Part shown: piece by piece, positions 1 to 12,532 of the stretch
Position numbering within the stretch: the stretch's first letter is position 1
Layout: each line of letters begins with the position of its first letter
From: Nematostella vectensis
Taxonomy: Eukaryota; Cnidaria; Anthozoa; Actiniaria; Edwardsiidae
Direction of reading: 5' to 3'
DNA length: 60,000 nt
NCBI RefSeq assembly: GCF_932526225.1
Contig: NC_064043.1
Location: forward strand, 5,883,501 to 5,943,500
Made by a program: the position numbers and the translations under genes
Notes under the pieces: generated by a model
Database searches by the model: none
What the model was told of the DNA's origin: nothing
The model's input: the letters and a program-made list of their open reading frames with translations, nothing else

Positions 1-29
1 CCTTTTCGTCTCACCACACCCTTCCATCT

Positions 30-120
30 CACCACAAATTCCAACGTACCTCACCTCCCTCCGACTCTCCACCCCTTTCCTTCCCACCACACATTCCAAC
101 GCACCTCACCTCCTTCCAAC
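30..120. repeat. degenerate 55-bp tandem repeat, two copies
   Basis: CACCACAAATTCCAACGTAC at 30-49 recurs as CACCACACATTCCAACGCAC at 85-104, and the similarity extends through CTCACCTCC. The period is 55 bases in a pyrimidine-rich strand. It may be the edge of a longer array that lies outside the window. Confidence 0.5.
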
Positions 121-1320
121 TCTATCTATTTCTATCTATTCTCATCTCCTACCTCACCAAAGCACCTCACAATTCACCTCACCTTGTTTCGCCTTTTGAC
201 TCATACTACTTTAGTAATACCTCCATATCACGAGTATTTTCTGGAATTTAAAAACTACACGTATGGAGGTGTCCCATTATTGGAGGTTTCTCAAAATAAA
301 ATGTTTCAAAACAGTTTCAAACACCTTGTTCGCAAGTGTGCACAACACGTAAAAGAATAAAATGCCCATATTTTTACTCTCTGATTTGTTCTTCATTTTT
401 GCCATCTATCCATTCCCGTTGCTTTTTTCTATGATACCACAAAGACGTACTAAAAAATATTTTTATCACAAATACCAATCGTGTTGTCAGCTATATGGAT
501 GCACAAACACAGAGATTTTTAAAGGCGAGACTGTGACATAGTCATACTCGCCTCCGCTTACATGAGCTGTCCGGGGCACGGCTTTCCAATCTACTGTAAG
601 CACCCCTTCTCACCCATCTACACCAATCAAGCCTCTATAACCCTTATAACCCCCCCGGGGCGTGTCTAGAGAAAAACGCAGGATGGGGCCCAGAGGGTTA
701 ATTCTGACCACGGATCAGTTGAGTTCAAATCGGCATCCATAGCTATGGAAATAGGTCACTAGATCCATCAAGAAATTGTTTTTCTATCCAAATCCACACA
801 TAAAATCAATCTCTTCTTGACAACCAACAAAGATGTCAATCAGAGTCGAAATCATCCTGCCGTGAGCAGGGTGGGGTGCGGGCCCCTCCCCCCTCCCCCC
901 CCTTTTGTGCACGCGCCTGGGCCTGTCATATTTAATATTACCCCCATGCCTCCTAAGCACGGGCGCACTGTTGTTCTTCTAATATGTGGTCCTCTTCCCT
1001 TCATCTCGCCAGAGATTCATCCCCCGAAACCATATCATTCATCCTGCCATTTCTCAAAAGGGCGTAGTCAGAGATTTTAAGGGTCCACCAATTTGAACAT
1101 ATCTTCCTCTCATCCTCTCATTCGTAGTGTTGGTATGGGCGGGTGTGTAGGGGGAAAACCTTTACGAAGAGAATGTCTTTCTCTTGAACATTTACTGTAA
1201 ATGCCCGATTTTGGAAGAACTATATACCGGTGCTTTGTTCATGCCTGCATTATACATGCTTTATCATTAGCCATCTAAGGTTAGTAAGAGATATGCAACT
1301 ATTTCAATAAAGGTTGTCAG

Positions 1321-1344
1321 TGCAAATGGCAAATGGCAAATGGC
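1321..1344 (+). repeat. short CAAATGG microsatellite
   Basis: Three tandem copies of CAAATGG followed by two degenerate ones. A simple repeat with no visible function. Confidence 0.6.
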
Positions 1345-4300
1345 GATTTGGAAATGGCAGTTCTACGACCGAAAGTAACCATGCGTCTCGAAGAATATGG
1401 ATAAATCAAAACAATTATCCATTAAAGGTTACCAATGCTTGACTATGACATTGCTGGACTATATTTAACACCTTTAATTTTACGAATAACAAGTACCCAT
1501 AAGCCATTTACCATTTGGTGTATATCCAAAATCACAAACTCTACGGTTGGGTGTCCTAAACAAAGCACAGCAACGTTTTGCGACTTACCGCAGGGCCCGT
1601 GGAGGTTTGGCGTTCCTATTTATTTCTCATTGCATTTTTATTACTCTGACCCTATCTTTGAACCCCTTTTTGACATTTTTTTGGTGGTTTTCTCATACCT
1701 CGAAAACCCACAAGTCGTTTCTCGAAAATAGAGTGTATCTCCTTTTCACATAAAACTGCTGGAACCACTAAAACTACTTCTATACTGAGTGCGTAGTCTA
1801 CAAGTGCGATACGAAGGTGATTGTGTACTTGTTGTTCCGATTTGGAGGATAAGGTTTTTTCTGATATTATAGCGACGCCATGCATAGATAAAGACCAATT
1901 ACTGTACTCTTTAACTAGGCGACGGAACGGTCCGCTTCTCCCTACCAGGACCTTGAGGGTATTGCTGATAGTTTGAAGACTTTCCGATAACATCTTAAAA
2001 TCGCTCGGGATACCTCTTAACAGGATGGCCTTAGATGAGAACCTTGCAGAGGCAGAGCAGGCGCCTGAAACCTGGTAGATCTGAGAACAGCGGCAAACGC
2101 ATTATGAGTGTTACACTATAGTTGTGTGAACTTTCATCGTGCGACTGCTGGTGTTGAGCTCCCTGCAGCACACGTTTCGCCGCGTGCCGTTCACCCGTTG
2201 GGCTTGTTTTGTCCTTAGTGCGTAACAGACACCCCTTGTTAGCATACTCGCCATAAGCAAACATATCAATTAGTGGTGCTTGCCCTTTTAAAACTTAATT
2301 AAAGGTTTAACACTCTATCGACGGAAAGGGGACTACTTCCTATACGCGCCGTGGCATTGTGCTTCCTTCACAAACATAGCAGCTAGACAAAGGCTGGGCC
2401 GTGTTTATTGTTAGGTGGATGGCCCCACTCTGGCTGGCTTATTCGATTCAGTTCTCTCGCGAGCGTGTACTTTTATATCACGGCAGATGCCTGAGCTATG
2501 TGAGACTGAGCCAACTCTACTATAACACAACTGTAATAAGTAACTCATTTTTTATTTCAAGAACATCCACCCGCGGGAAATGCGGTTTCATGCCCCTTCT
2601 TTTTCTCGCGCGAGCCCGCGTTAATGACCAATTTGTTGGTTTATATATTCAGCGTTAACGGAGTAATTATCCGAGCGGCACGCGCGCCCAAAAACTGTGG
2701 CTATCACAACTCGCCAAGCGGTCTCCATGCCTCAGAGGTGTGTCACGCAAGTACGTTATAAATGGACACATTTCCCCAAACGCGTCCTCTATTCCACAGA
2801 CACATAAAACACTGCCGCAGTCTCATTTTCTTTTCTCAATACAAAGTCATCGAACACTTTCGTGCGATGTGCGTGGTAAAACATCGAGGCACACAGTGTA
2901 AGGTTCTCACAATGAAGCCCTGCTCATGCTCGACTTCCAGGCTCTCTGCGCTAATAAAAACCGCATGGTACAAACGTTTTTAAACTTATATAAAAAGAGG
3001 TCAACCGAGCATTTAATTGCACTCTTTCAAGGGCACGAGGAGAAAGCTTAGTGTTGTTTACTCTTACCAGGCGAAAAGAAAACAAAAACATATGCCCCAA
3101 ATCAAACTCTAAGACTCCCAGTCCCCCTATTTCAAGCATATGGTACAAACTGGCCAAGAAGGCTTGCGGTCGATCGTTAAGATTAGCGCGACAAATTAGG
3201 CCAGCTTAAATGGTCATTATGTCATGCGCCGGAAAGCAAACAGGCCTAGGCCATGTGTACTAAGCAATTATATACTCGTTTTAATCGGTGTAATTCGGCC
3301 CCTATAACACGAAGTAGTCAGCTGTTAATACGATAGATAGCTAACAAAATTTCTGGGTTATTATTCGTCGTGGGTGTATTGATCTCGGTGTAGTAGTAAA
3401 GCCCCAACACGATAATGTGATTGAGAAAAAGCTTTTTCAATAGAGACGTTTTTCTTCGGCATTGCAAACACCACTTCCCCCAGGCCTTGACTAAAGCAAT
3501 ATTGTCTTTTTGTTAAAATGCAGTGTTTAACATTATTCTTTTTCATTCATTCTTCGCAAAGAAATAGTAAACAAGCGAAAAGAGCCATGTTTTCCTTTGT
3601 TCGTTGAGACAAGTTATTTCTTACTTAGAGGGTTTATGTTAGAACTGTGACGCCAGTTTTCAGTCTCGATACAATGAAGACTTGCGTACGTGTCCGTGGC
3701 TCGCTAATTAACACATAAAATGGCAGCCCATTTGAAAATTGACACATATTACAGCGATTAACTGGCCATTTGTCAAAGGACAAGCAGATATAAAATTTCT
3801 TTCCTCGAGAAATTTATTCCAAAAGTTTAACCATGAATCGTCTGCGCAACAGCCGTTTGTGTCCAGATGACGAAGGTTTTTTCGACAATTGTTTTTATTA
3901 TGTTTTAAACGCATTATTCAGAACTCGGATGTTCTATGTCTGTGGAATTAGAAACCAGCGTGATTAGATCTTACTGTTTTGTTATATGCATATATGGCCA
4001 ATGCTATAAGCGGGAAACGAACAATGACTATTTTTTTAGGCTTTTTTTCAGAAAACGAACACTAGTAAAACCTCTCTTTTTTAAAGGTCGCTCAGATAGC
4101 TCTTTTTGTCTTTTTCGGTCAATAAAAAAGACAGTTCATGAGCAATTTGTCATCGGCACCCAAAAGTGGTCAAACAAGTGCCAAAAAGCCGAATAAATAA
4201 AAGAACAAAAGCTATTATATCAAACAGAACTACTACGTTAAAGGTCGCCGCTGTTAAAGTGTCGCGCGCTAAGTCAGTGGGAATTCTAAGAGCGGAGATG

Positions 4301-6618
4301 GGACACAATACACTACTTGTAGATATATTATAGCATCAGTATGCCTTATGTAACAGTTTCATCGGTAATTTGTTAAATATTGACATCTCATTCAGTACCG
4401 CACAAGACGCTATTGTTTACCATGTTTGGTGGACAGGTTTCGCGAAAGTAGAGTCTAGGAAGTTTTATCATTTCCTATTCTCCCATTTCCTTGCTTTTAA
4501 TATTACTGTTTTTTCTCCATATGGTCTGTCCTCATAATACCACTTGTATTCAATTTTTCCCTGGTGTTGATGAGCTCTTTATTAGTAAATTGTGATTAGA
4601 TTATATTGTTTAAAATGTCGCTTTTAGTTTCTTAGCACTGAGTTTTTTTCCACTGATAAACGTCCTTCGCACGTGCGTTGTTGCCTATCCAACGAACGTT
4701 TATGTTTGTTGTGTGTATCTGGAGAAAATCGTGTCTCTTTTTAAACTTTTTGTCAAATTTTCTATAGCGCACTTGATCGAAAGTATCTCTTTTGATAAAC
4801 ATTACTTTATAAAAGGCATGCAGTAAAGGAAATAGGCTTTGTTTAAATTATCACACGGTTTTAATCTCAAAAACTCTAACACCGAATCTTGTACGAAATA
4901 TAGGCGAGTCTAACAATAACTCATATATCCTTAAATTTTCATATTCTCTTTGATTATTTGATCTATTTTGATGCTTAGAATTCAATTTCTGCGAAATGCC
5001 GATAAAGTGTTCGTCTAAGTTTTACACTTTTTATTGAATTGAGGTTATTGGAGACTTGTTCAGGGTGCTGTGTGTTACGTTTTGCATGATATTGTCTTGC
5101 GTAGCGGGGGAGGAAAGGAATCTGCTAAGAATTTGTGAGGTTCCCAGCGGTAAATAAATGCTTCCCTGTTAGCTACACTATCAGGAACCGTAGCGGTCAA
5201 CAATAAAGAAACTTCTCTTGCGTGCTGCGATCTATGAATCAAACAAAGAACAATAAAAAGCATATGATGACAAACGTCTTGTCGCGTTCCTAGAGGAAAA
5301 TTCAATGCCTTGAAAATCAAAATAGATAATAAGGTTTTCTTAATTTGAAAGGACGCTTAAAAGACTGGTGAATGAGTCTTAAACGGGAACAAACGTTTCT
5401 TAAAGTTTGTTGTCATTCTAGAAGTTTTTAGAAGATAAATAAGCGCCAGTGTTTGTGTCCTGTATCCCCATTTGATATTGTGAAGTAATAGTAATAAGCT
5501 CACATTTAATCCACAATGGCCGTTATTTATAAGACCTAATCAGCTCAAACAGAATACAAAACAATAGAAACGAACAACCACCACCTGTCGAACACACACT
5601 AAAACGCTCAACCTACAAAAACTATGTAGAAAACACTAGAATACCCAGAAATTAAAACCACCCTCGATTATTAAGAATGTGGGTGATGAAAAGGTATGTT
5701 TTCCTGCCGAACTTTCCCATGGGTTTAAATTAAAGGCCACTTGTTTGTGGAACAGTCCGGGGTGTTTTTCCTCACAACTCGAGCCAGTTGTGTACAAGAT
5801 GGCTCAATCCGCTACTGAATTCGTGATTATTAGATTTGTGAAATTGCTTCGAGAATTAATTGAGACCGATACACTGAATGAAACTCCCGCTAAGCAAGAG
5901 ACTAGTGCATGTTGTGAGGGCCTGATAAGCTGCTCCGTTTTTTCCATCTTATCTACTAGCGCTAATGAATAGAGATGATTACTATGATACCTGGAAAGAT
6001 AGAGACTTTATTAACTTACTACTTGCTTATTATATTAGAACCGGAATATGGAATGGTTTCTCTCTAATGTCTTGTAATTAACTTATTACTAGGAAAACGT
6101 TATAAAATGCTGGTTTTAAGTTACGCTAATTGACGAGTGAGATAAAACGATCCAAAACGCGAAAAAACAGTGCATCAAATAAGTAAACCCTGATAACTTT
6201 GTTGAATTTATTTGGTTTACTTATTCTTAGCTATTAACTGGCAAATAATATATTGCACCACTTTAAATACCGCACATTCCTCAAATACACAGAGTAGTTT
6301 TAATTTGTTTGTTTATTTGTCGCTGTTTTCAAGAAATTGACATTCAAAGTAAATACAAGTGCTATGTTTAAAAGTGTCCAAATTGTATAACAATTGGCAT
6401 TAAAGGTAAATTAATTAAGTGGAAATACACCCTACACCTATTTTTGTAGTTTATTTCGTTTATCTTTCCTAAAATTTTATAGCTTTTTTTAAGAATATAA
6501 TGTTTTTTTCTTCGTTGTATTGCTACAAGATTTGATGATGAGTTGATGATAAATATTTGTTTCGATTTTTTTTTAAATCAAGATTAACAATACAATAATT
6601 GGTAAACAGCCTGATGAC

Positions 6619-6695
6619 CCTTAAATACCATCATATGAAAACTATAAGAGAATGACAGCCTTAAATACCATCATATGAAAACTATAAGAGAATGA
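6619..6695 (+). repeat. exact 37-bp tandem duplication (period 40)
   Basis: The block starting CCTTAAATACCATCATATG and ending GAGAATGA occurs at 6619-6655 and again, unchanged, at 6659-6695. Complete identity in AT-rich non-coding DNA suggests a recent duplication or an assembly duplication. Confidence 0.85.
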
Positions 6696-9244
6696 TTGAG
6701 AATTTTATATGGTAAAGAAGTCACGGTGGAGTCTAGGGTAGCACAATTTTAATGTTAACTTTTAGTAATAGAGAAATAACATATTCAAAGTACGGTAATA
6801 ACACAGTGGATCTGAGAGTAGAGAAGTGACTGGAATCCAATCGAGCTTGAGGTATAGAGAAGGATAATAAAATGCACGACTTTTTCTTTATAGAATATGT
6901 GTAGTTTTAACCAAAGCTTGTTGTCTATCATAATTTTTTGTCAAAGTTTGTACAAGTGCTTAGAAATCTAGAATGAGGATTGCTTTATTGGTGAATTATG
7001 GAATCAGTAATTTTAATGTCGCTTTTGGATTTTTTGCATTATGTATTTGTAATACTCTGACCTAAATACGTCGAAAAAGTTGGAATTGTCTCATTCGCTT
7101 ATAATTTAAGTAAGTTTTGTAAAAGAAGCCTTTCATGTCTGTTGGAGTTTTGTTCCACATTTTTTCACCGTTTTTTTTTTTTTCGTTCATTGCGTATATT
7201 CCTGTTACGATTGTGTACAAATAGGTTGTAGCATGTCCACGCTATGATCGGTATCAAATAAATTGAGTAAATGAATAAGCAAAAATAAGAAAAAATGCGA
7301 ATAAAGAAGGAGTACATGAATATTTTGGGACAATTCAAAAGTTAGATTAGGTTTGAGCGTTTATCCAAATTAGAAAATGTACTCGTATATTTACAGTAAT
7401 AAGCTAAAATTACTTCCTCTATGGCAATACAACAAAATTCGTCAGCTAATTCAATTACTTCCTTACTTTTCTACCACCTGTAAAGTGAAATTTGAAGCGA
7501 TATGTTTTCACGGCGCGACGACATGTTCGTGTTGCGGTCTTTGGAGAAGTACCACTTTTACTTGCGGGGTCTTTACAACTCACGTCGATTTCCATTTTAC
7601 CTGAAATTAATAGAGCAACACTAATTTCTATCCGGTGAGAATATCAGCTTTCAACGACAGTTCACGAACGCGTTTTTGGTAATGTCAACAGATCTCTCTC
7701 GCAAAAACGCATCAAATGTTTCCCATTTTTCTGCCCTCCATTTTGTTTTCTCTAAGGTGGTGGCGAATTTGTCACTTTCACAGTCCTTCACCAAGCTTCC
7801 GTTTTTTTTCCTTTCTCTTAAACTTATAACCCGATTTTGCTTGTCATAAGTATTGTCCCGAAACATCCAGTTGGCCACAAGACGTGCCATTACCCCTTTA
7901 GAATGAGTACATTTTTTCGAAATAGCGAGATTCTCAGGCAATGCCTTCGTTTTTTTCCCGCCCTTTCCATCGCTTCGCGCGCGGCAAAGAGAGTGTGTCT
8001 GAGTGTCGTCAGCTTTAGCTTTAATACACTGTTTAATTCACTGAAGCAGTCTTCCCTATCTCTCTCTCTCGTCTTATCTCTGGTGCTTTTTGTACTACCG
8101 ATTCCCAGTATCTCGATAAATCCGAGGCATTTACAAGACTAATTTTATCATCGCGAAAAACTACACCGATAAAGGCTCAACCACATCAGAATCTAGAATA
8201 AATATTTTTATTCAGTTCGAGATATAAACTACTCTGAAAGCACCAGTTTCTCTGGAAAGAGTGAGGACACATTTTTGTGGCTACTTTCCAAATATAGTTT
8301 CAGGCATGTTATATTTTGTTTATTTTTCTTTATTTTTCTCCACCTAGCTGCAGCTTCTCTGGCCGGGTGTTTATTCCTATATTTTTTTGATGGTTCAAGT
8401 CCATGAGATAAAAATCAGAGTCGGAAGAAGTAACGTCACAAAATTGAGATGAAATTTAATTAAAACCCCATTCATCAACTAAAACCTAAATTGGAATCTT
8501 ATTCTTTAGGGCTTTCTTATCTTGCTTTACCGCGGTTCTCGGGAGAGTAGTAGATTTACAGATTTACAGATAACAGTATAGTCAAAATAGGCTTTCTCAC
8601 TAAAACTAACCGAGCTAGCCGTTTATTATGTCAGTCAATCATTAGGTTTTCTCTAGGTTAATGGACTTTCAAGTTATTTGAAGTTTTATTTTTATTTTTT
8701 TTTGTTAAGCCTCCCTGGTGGCAGCTGGTACATGTTGAGGAACTTTATTCCGTGTTGCATAAAAACAGCAGCATTCAAACTATGGAATATACACACATAA
8801 TAAGTACAATTTCAAAGGAAAATAATGATCGATTGTAATTGTTATTTTCTCTTTTAGTGTCCCGAAAAGGACTTCGTCGCTTTTATTGATTTCCCACTTT
8901 TAATAGTACTTGCGTGCTTTTATATTTTACGTTTCAAAAAGTGTGCTTCCTTCAGTTTCGTGCTAGTAATAGGTGAGTAAAACTAAGAAAGCTTCATGTG
9001 ACAATTCAGAGCTAAAGCATCTTGTCGGCATTAGTAAAAGTTTAAAGGCAAATCGGAAGCGATGGACAGTGGAAATGAAGGCTTATCTCTACACCGATAG
9101 CATCTCCTAGTCTGTTTTTCATTGCTAGTGGCTCATAGGATGTAAATGAGTGACGCACGCTCTGAGCACGGTACCGCCGCGTGACACTTTTCTTCCATCT
9201 TCGTCGCCTCTCCCTCAGATATCGGCGCCATTCCCAGGCTTTTA

Positions 9245-9254
9245 GCGCATGCGC
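9245..9254. promoter_or_regulatory. NRF-1-like palindrome GCGCATGCGC
   Basis: A perfect match to the palindromic NRF-1 consensus, in a local GC- and CpG-richer patch (about 9150-9290). Such sites usually mark housekeeping promoters, but no gene can be assigned on either side, so promoter function is only a possibility. Confidence 0.25.
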
Positions 9255-11346
9255 AATAATGGCTCTGAGACCCGCGAATTTCCTTACACCAGGTTTTATT
9301 TCATGCAATTATTCAATCGGGGCGTACATCCACTAGGATTTTATTACACGCTTGTGTTCGTTGTCGGTTTGTGAACACGAATAAGCAAAATGGTAAAACG
9401 GATCAAGTTATTTACTCCCAAGATATCGATCGCACTCTCAACTCTCGTCTCTCTCTCTTTACGTTTCTTTAAGATGTAATCCATTCGGAAGGAGTTAAAA
9501 AGTGTTGGGATTTAGAGAAATTAGGTAATTGTCCTAACCTTCCCAGCTAATGTAATTCTCTTTTACAGGTGAGAACTAGAGCCTGGCTTTACTTCGGAAA
9601 TATCGTTTATCAAATAGAATTTGAATTCTGCCATAGTCGAGACGGCCATTAATCTTAGCATTTGAAACGGCCATGTCATACCCTTGACGACGTTTCCCGT
9701 TTGTATGTGTCTTTTTGAAGTCATCAATTTCTCCCCTTTTTATGGTATTAATTCTTTTTCGGTCTATAACCGTCTAAATTCGATTTCCTTAGTAATCTAA
9801 TTTAGGATTGGAACCGCTTATCGGTCTGAGCGCGATATTTGATGTTTTACTCGGCTTTCGTATCCATCGCGTCGTGCGAGCTCTGAAAATATTTCCAAAC
9901 AGGTGAATATGTATGATTAATAATTGGTTCACTCTTCTTTACAAAAAAGATATCGGAAATTTTAATAAAATCAACTGTAGAATGTAACACATATTGGAGG
10001 CAAAGTAATATTAATTTCCTCGGTAGGGGAACATTGCGAAAGGCGAGAAGATAAGATTTTTTTCAAAGGAGGAAAAAGGGAGAAAACAAACAGTGCTGAG
10101 GTTAAGATTTTATCCTGGGCTTGTGGCTTGAGTGAGGTTTTCGAATTCATGATAACATCACAGCCAGAGGCTTCAAAAAAGTGGTGTTTTCAAGAGCTGA
10201 GAGACCACCAAACTTGTCTTAAAGAAACGAGCTTTTCAGCGCGATGATAACCATGCTTTTAGGGCGCTAATTCCATCTTTATTAAAAAACACAATAAGAT
10301 TTTACTAAGCTGATGCCATTTAGATTTAACTCATCACAATGGTAGACGGGAATATAAAAAATACTGGTACAAAAGAAAAGGAGATGAAGTAAACAAATGA
10401 GGTTAGATCATCGCTCTATTTATATAAATTTAAAGAAAGAGGGAATTGTTCTTTGAGACAAGAGTAAAAGTACCTTTTTTTTAAATTTCAGAATTGCGGG
10501 CGGGCACGCGAGGAGAGACAGGTGAAATTTCGCCAAAGGTTCTCGTGCTAACGATATTATAAAGGTTAAACTAAGAGTAAAAACTCCAAATTAACGCTCG
10601 TTAGAAAACGCATTTAAGGTATGACTTGGCCACTTGAAGCTCTTAACGTGAACGAAGAACTCGCAAAACAAGAAGGCTTGTGGTGATGTCCAACGTGACA
10701 AACATGCTACTCGGTTATTAAAACTGATTAGACTTTATTTGTTTCTTATTTCATCGGCTTTTTGAATAGAAGCTGTTCAGCGTTATAACACGACAATGTA
10801 TTAGAGTTTCCTGAAGTTTAGAAATAAAATGAAAGAAACAAGAAAAATGACTTTTCATTTATCTTATTTGAACTCTAAAATCATACCTTATAAACTGTGT
10901 TACCGGGCAATGATAAATATTCTACTATCTTTTTGTCATTCCAATCTCTGTCAATTATTTCGGGGCGGTGGAATTGTGAGTTAAGATAATTTCGAGCTCT
11001 GTAAACTGTTCCTAGTTTGATAACCCACACTTTTTCAAGTGAGATCTGATAACTGATAGACTCGAGCTTTATGAACACTTTCAGGTCGGAGTGTGAAAAT
11101 TAATAAAAACACAAGGTTTTTCGCTTGTATATCGTTGGGCCTCAAGGACATGCAGAGACGTTTCTTTTTGTCTTTTCCCTTTGTAAAGTACTTGTACTTT
11201 CTCCGTGTGCTCACGTTACCAAGCAATATATCACAGAGATGAGTATGCGTCTAAAAAGTTACGGAACTCGCCAGTTTTACAAAATTATCTTGAGAGAGGG
11301 ATTGTTCAAAGACAAGATAATCAGATGAAATTTCAGATCTTTCAAC

Positions 11347-11352
11347 TTTATT
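11347..11352 (-). terminator. candidate polyadenylation signal for GATA
   Basis: This is the nearest AATAAA on the minus strand downstream of the GATA stop codon, about 820 bases away. It would give a long but ordinary 3' UTR. A TATAAA variant lies nearer, at about 11721. Without transcript data neither can be preferred. Confidence 0.2.
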
Positions 11353-12172
11353 TCAATAATAATTGGTATACATTTTCGGTCTTAGAAGAGGAGATATTTC
11401 GATCTATCGAAAAAGGACTGCGTTGAAAATCTTTGGGTTGTCTGTCTTTGGTTATGGCCTGCATTTCTTTGCAGGTTTTTGACGTCCAGGATATCGTCGA
11501 TATACTTTTTTTTTCTTTTCTTATATAATCTTGAAGACGTAGATATATTCATAAGAGTTTTCTGTACAATCTTGTATATCTTTCTGGATGAACGTGGTCC
11601 TAGCCTTGGATGATATATGAGCCGTGATAAAACTAATTACACAAAAAAATATCATGAAATCAAATACCTGGATTTTTATCTTGAGGCAAAAAGAACATTT
11701 ATCTCGTGCCCGTTCAATTTTATAACAGAGCTATCTTATCGTGAACGGCTAACAATATTTAGCAGTATGTCTCTGCCCTTTTAAACTTATCCTGTCGAGA
11801 GCGATCGCTCATTCGGACAAGGGAAGATTCATGGACGAAGAACGATAGTGGCAGACATAATCGCCAGTCAAACTATACTCTGAAGGCGGCGGCATTGGAC
11901 GTATGCGAGTACCAAACGTGTGGTCATCGATGTGCAACAACAAAATTAATAACATCAAACTAGCAAAGGCGCTGGAGTCGCACCCTTCTTGTCACTAAAG
12001 TCCTCATCCGCGAGTAACTTCGCGATAATATAATTCCACGAGGTTTGTTTTATATATGGGTTCTATTTTTTGCGCCAAAGCCGCGGCTTGCGAGCGGGCA
12101 AGAGCTGTTTAGTGTTCTTTGCTCGAGCGGTTTCATGGACCGCCATTATCCGAGGTTCACTCTGCAGTCTTG

Positions 12173-12532
12173 TCATATCGTCGATGAGTAAGACGACGGC
12201 GGTGTTGAGCTGCTGTTATACGTTGAACCAGCACTGCTAGTCGGAGCGGGGATTATAGGTCCGTATAATCCCGGATGGATACCGGGGATCCCGGGCATTG
12301 AGGGCCGACTAAATGCCGTAGGGGTATGTATGCCATTGTGTCCCATCGGGCTTATAATACTTGATGAGATGACGCTTGTTTGGTTCATCAAGGGGCTGGA
12401 GGAGCTCAGCTTCAGGTCATCTCCAAGTTTGGGTTCTTGCTTCACATTCTTGTTTTTATTTTTGCTTTTGGAAGACACTTTCCGGTTACGCGTTTGGATT
12501 CCGTCCTTCTTCATCGAGAGAGGTCGGTTAAC
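12173..12532 (-). CDS. GATA: GATA coding exon 4 (basic tail and C-terminus)
   Basis: 119 codons plus stop, after the acceptor TTTTACCAG. It begins [20 protein letters not shown], the basic tail that in GATA proteins contacts the DNA minor groove and acts as a nuclear localisation signal. A Lys/Asn-rich stretch and the motif VKQE follow (Lys at about residue 402), which fits the SUMO acceptor consensus. The rest is Ser/Pro/Gly rich, with a GHNGIHTPT segment resembling the C-terminal segment of vertebrate GATA2. A stop codon near 12173 closes the frame. Confidence 0.9.
   Translation of the reverse strand, partial: VNRPLSMKKDGIQTRNRKVSSKSKNKNKNVKQEPKLGDDLKLSSSSPLMNQTSVISSSIISPMGHNGIHTPTAFSRPSMPGIPGIHPGLYGPIIPAPTSSAGSTYNSSSTPPSSYSSTI

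Larger units (their letters stand above)
1..12172. other. non-coding DNA downstream of GATA
   Basis: About 12 kb, mostly AT-rich. Open frames are under about 115 codons, mostly start at non-ATG codons and match no family I know. The first 160 bases and some stretches near 630-910 are pyrimidine- or G/C-run rich. I see no rRNA, tRNA or CRISPR-like structure. Small repeats and one NRF-1-like site are listed separately. The final part includes the 3' UTR of GATA. Confidence 0.6.
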
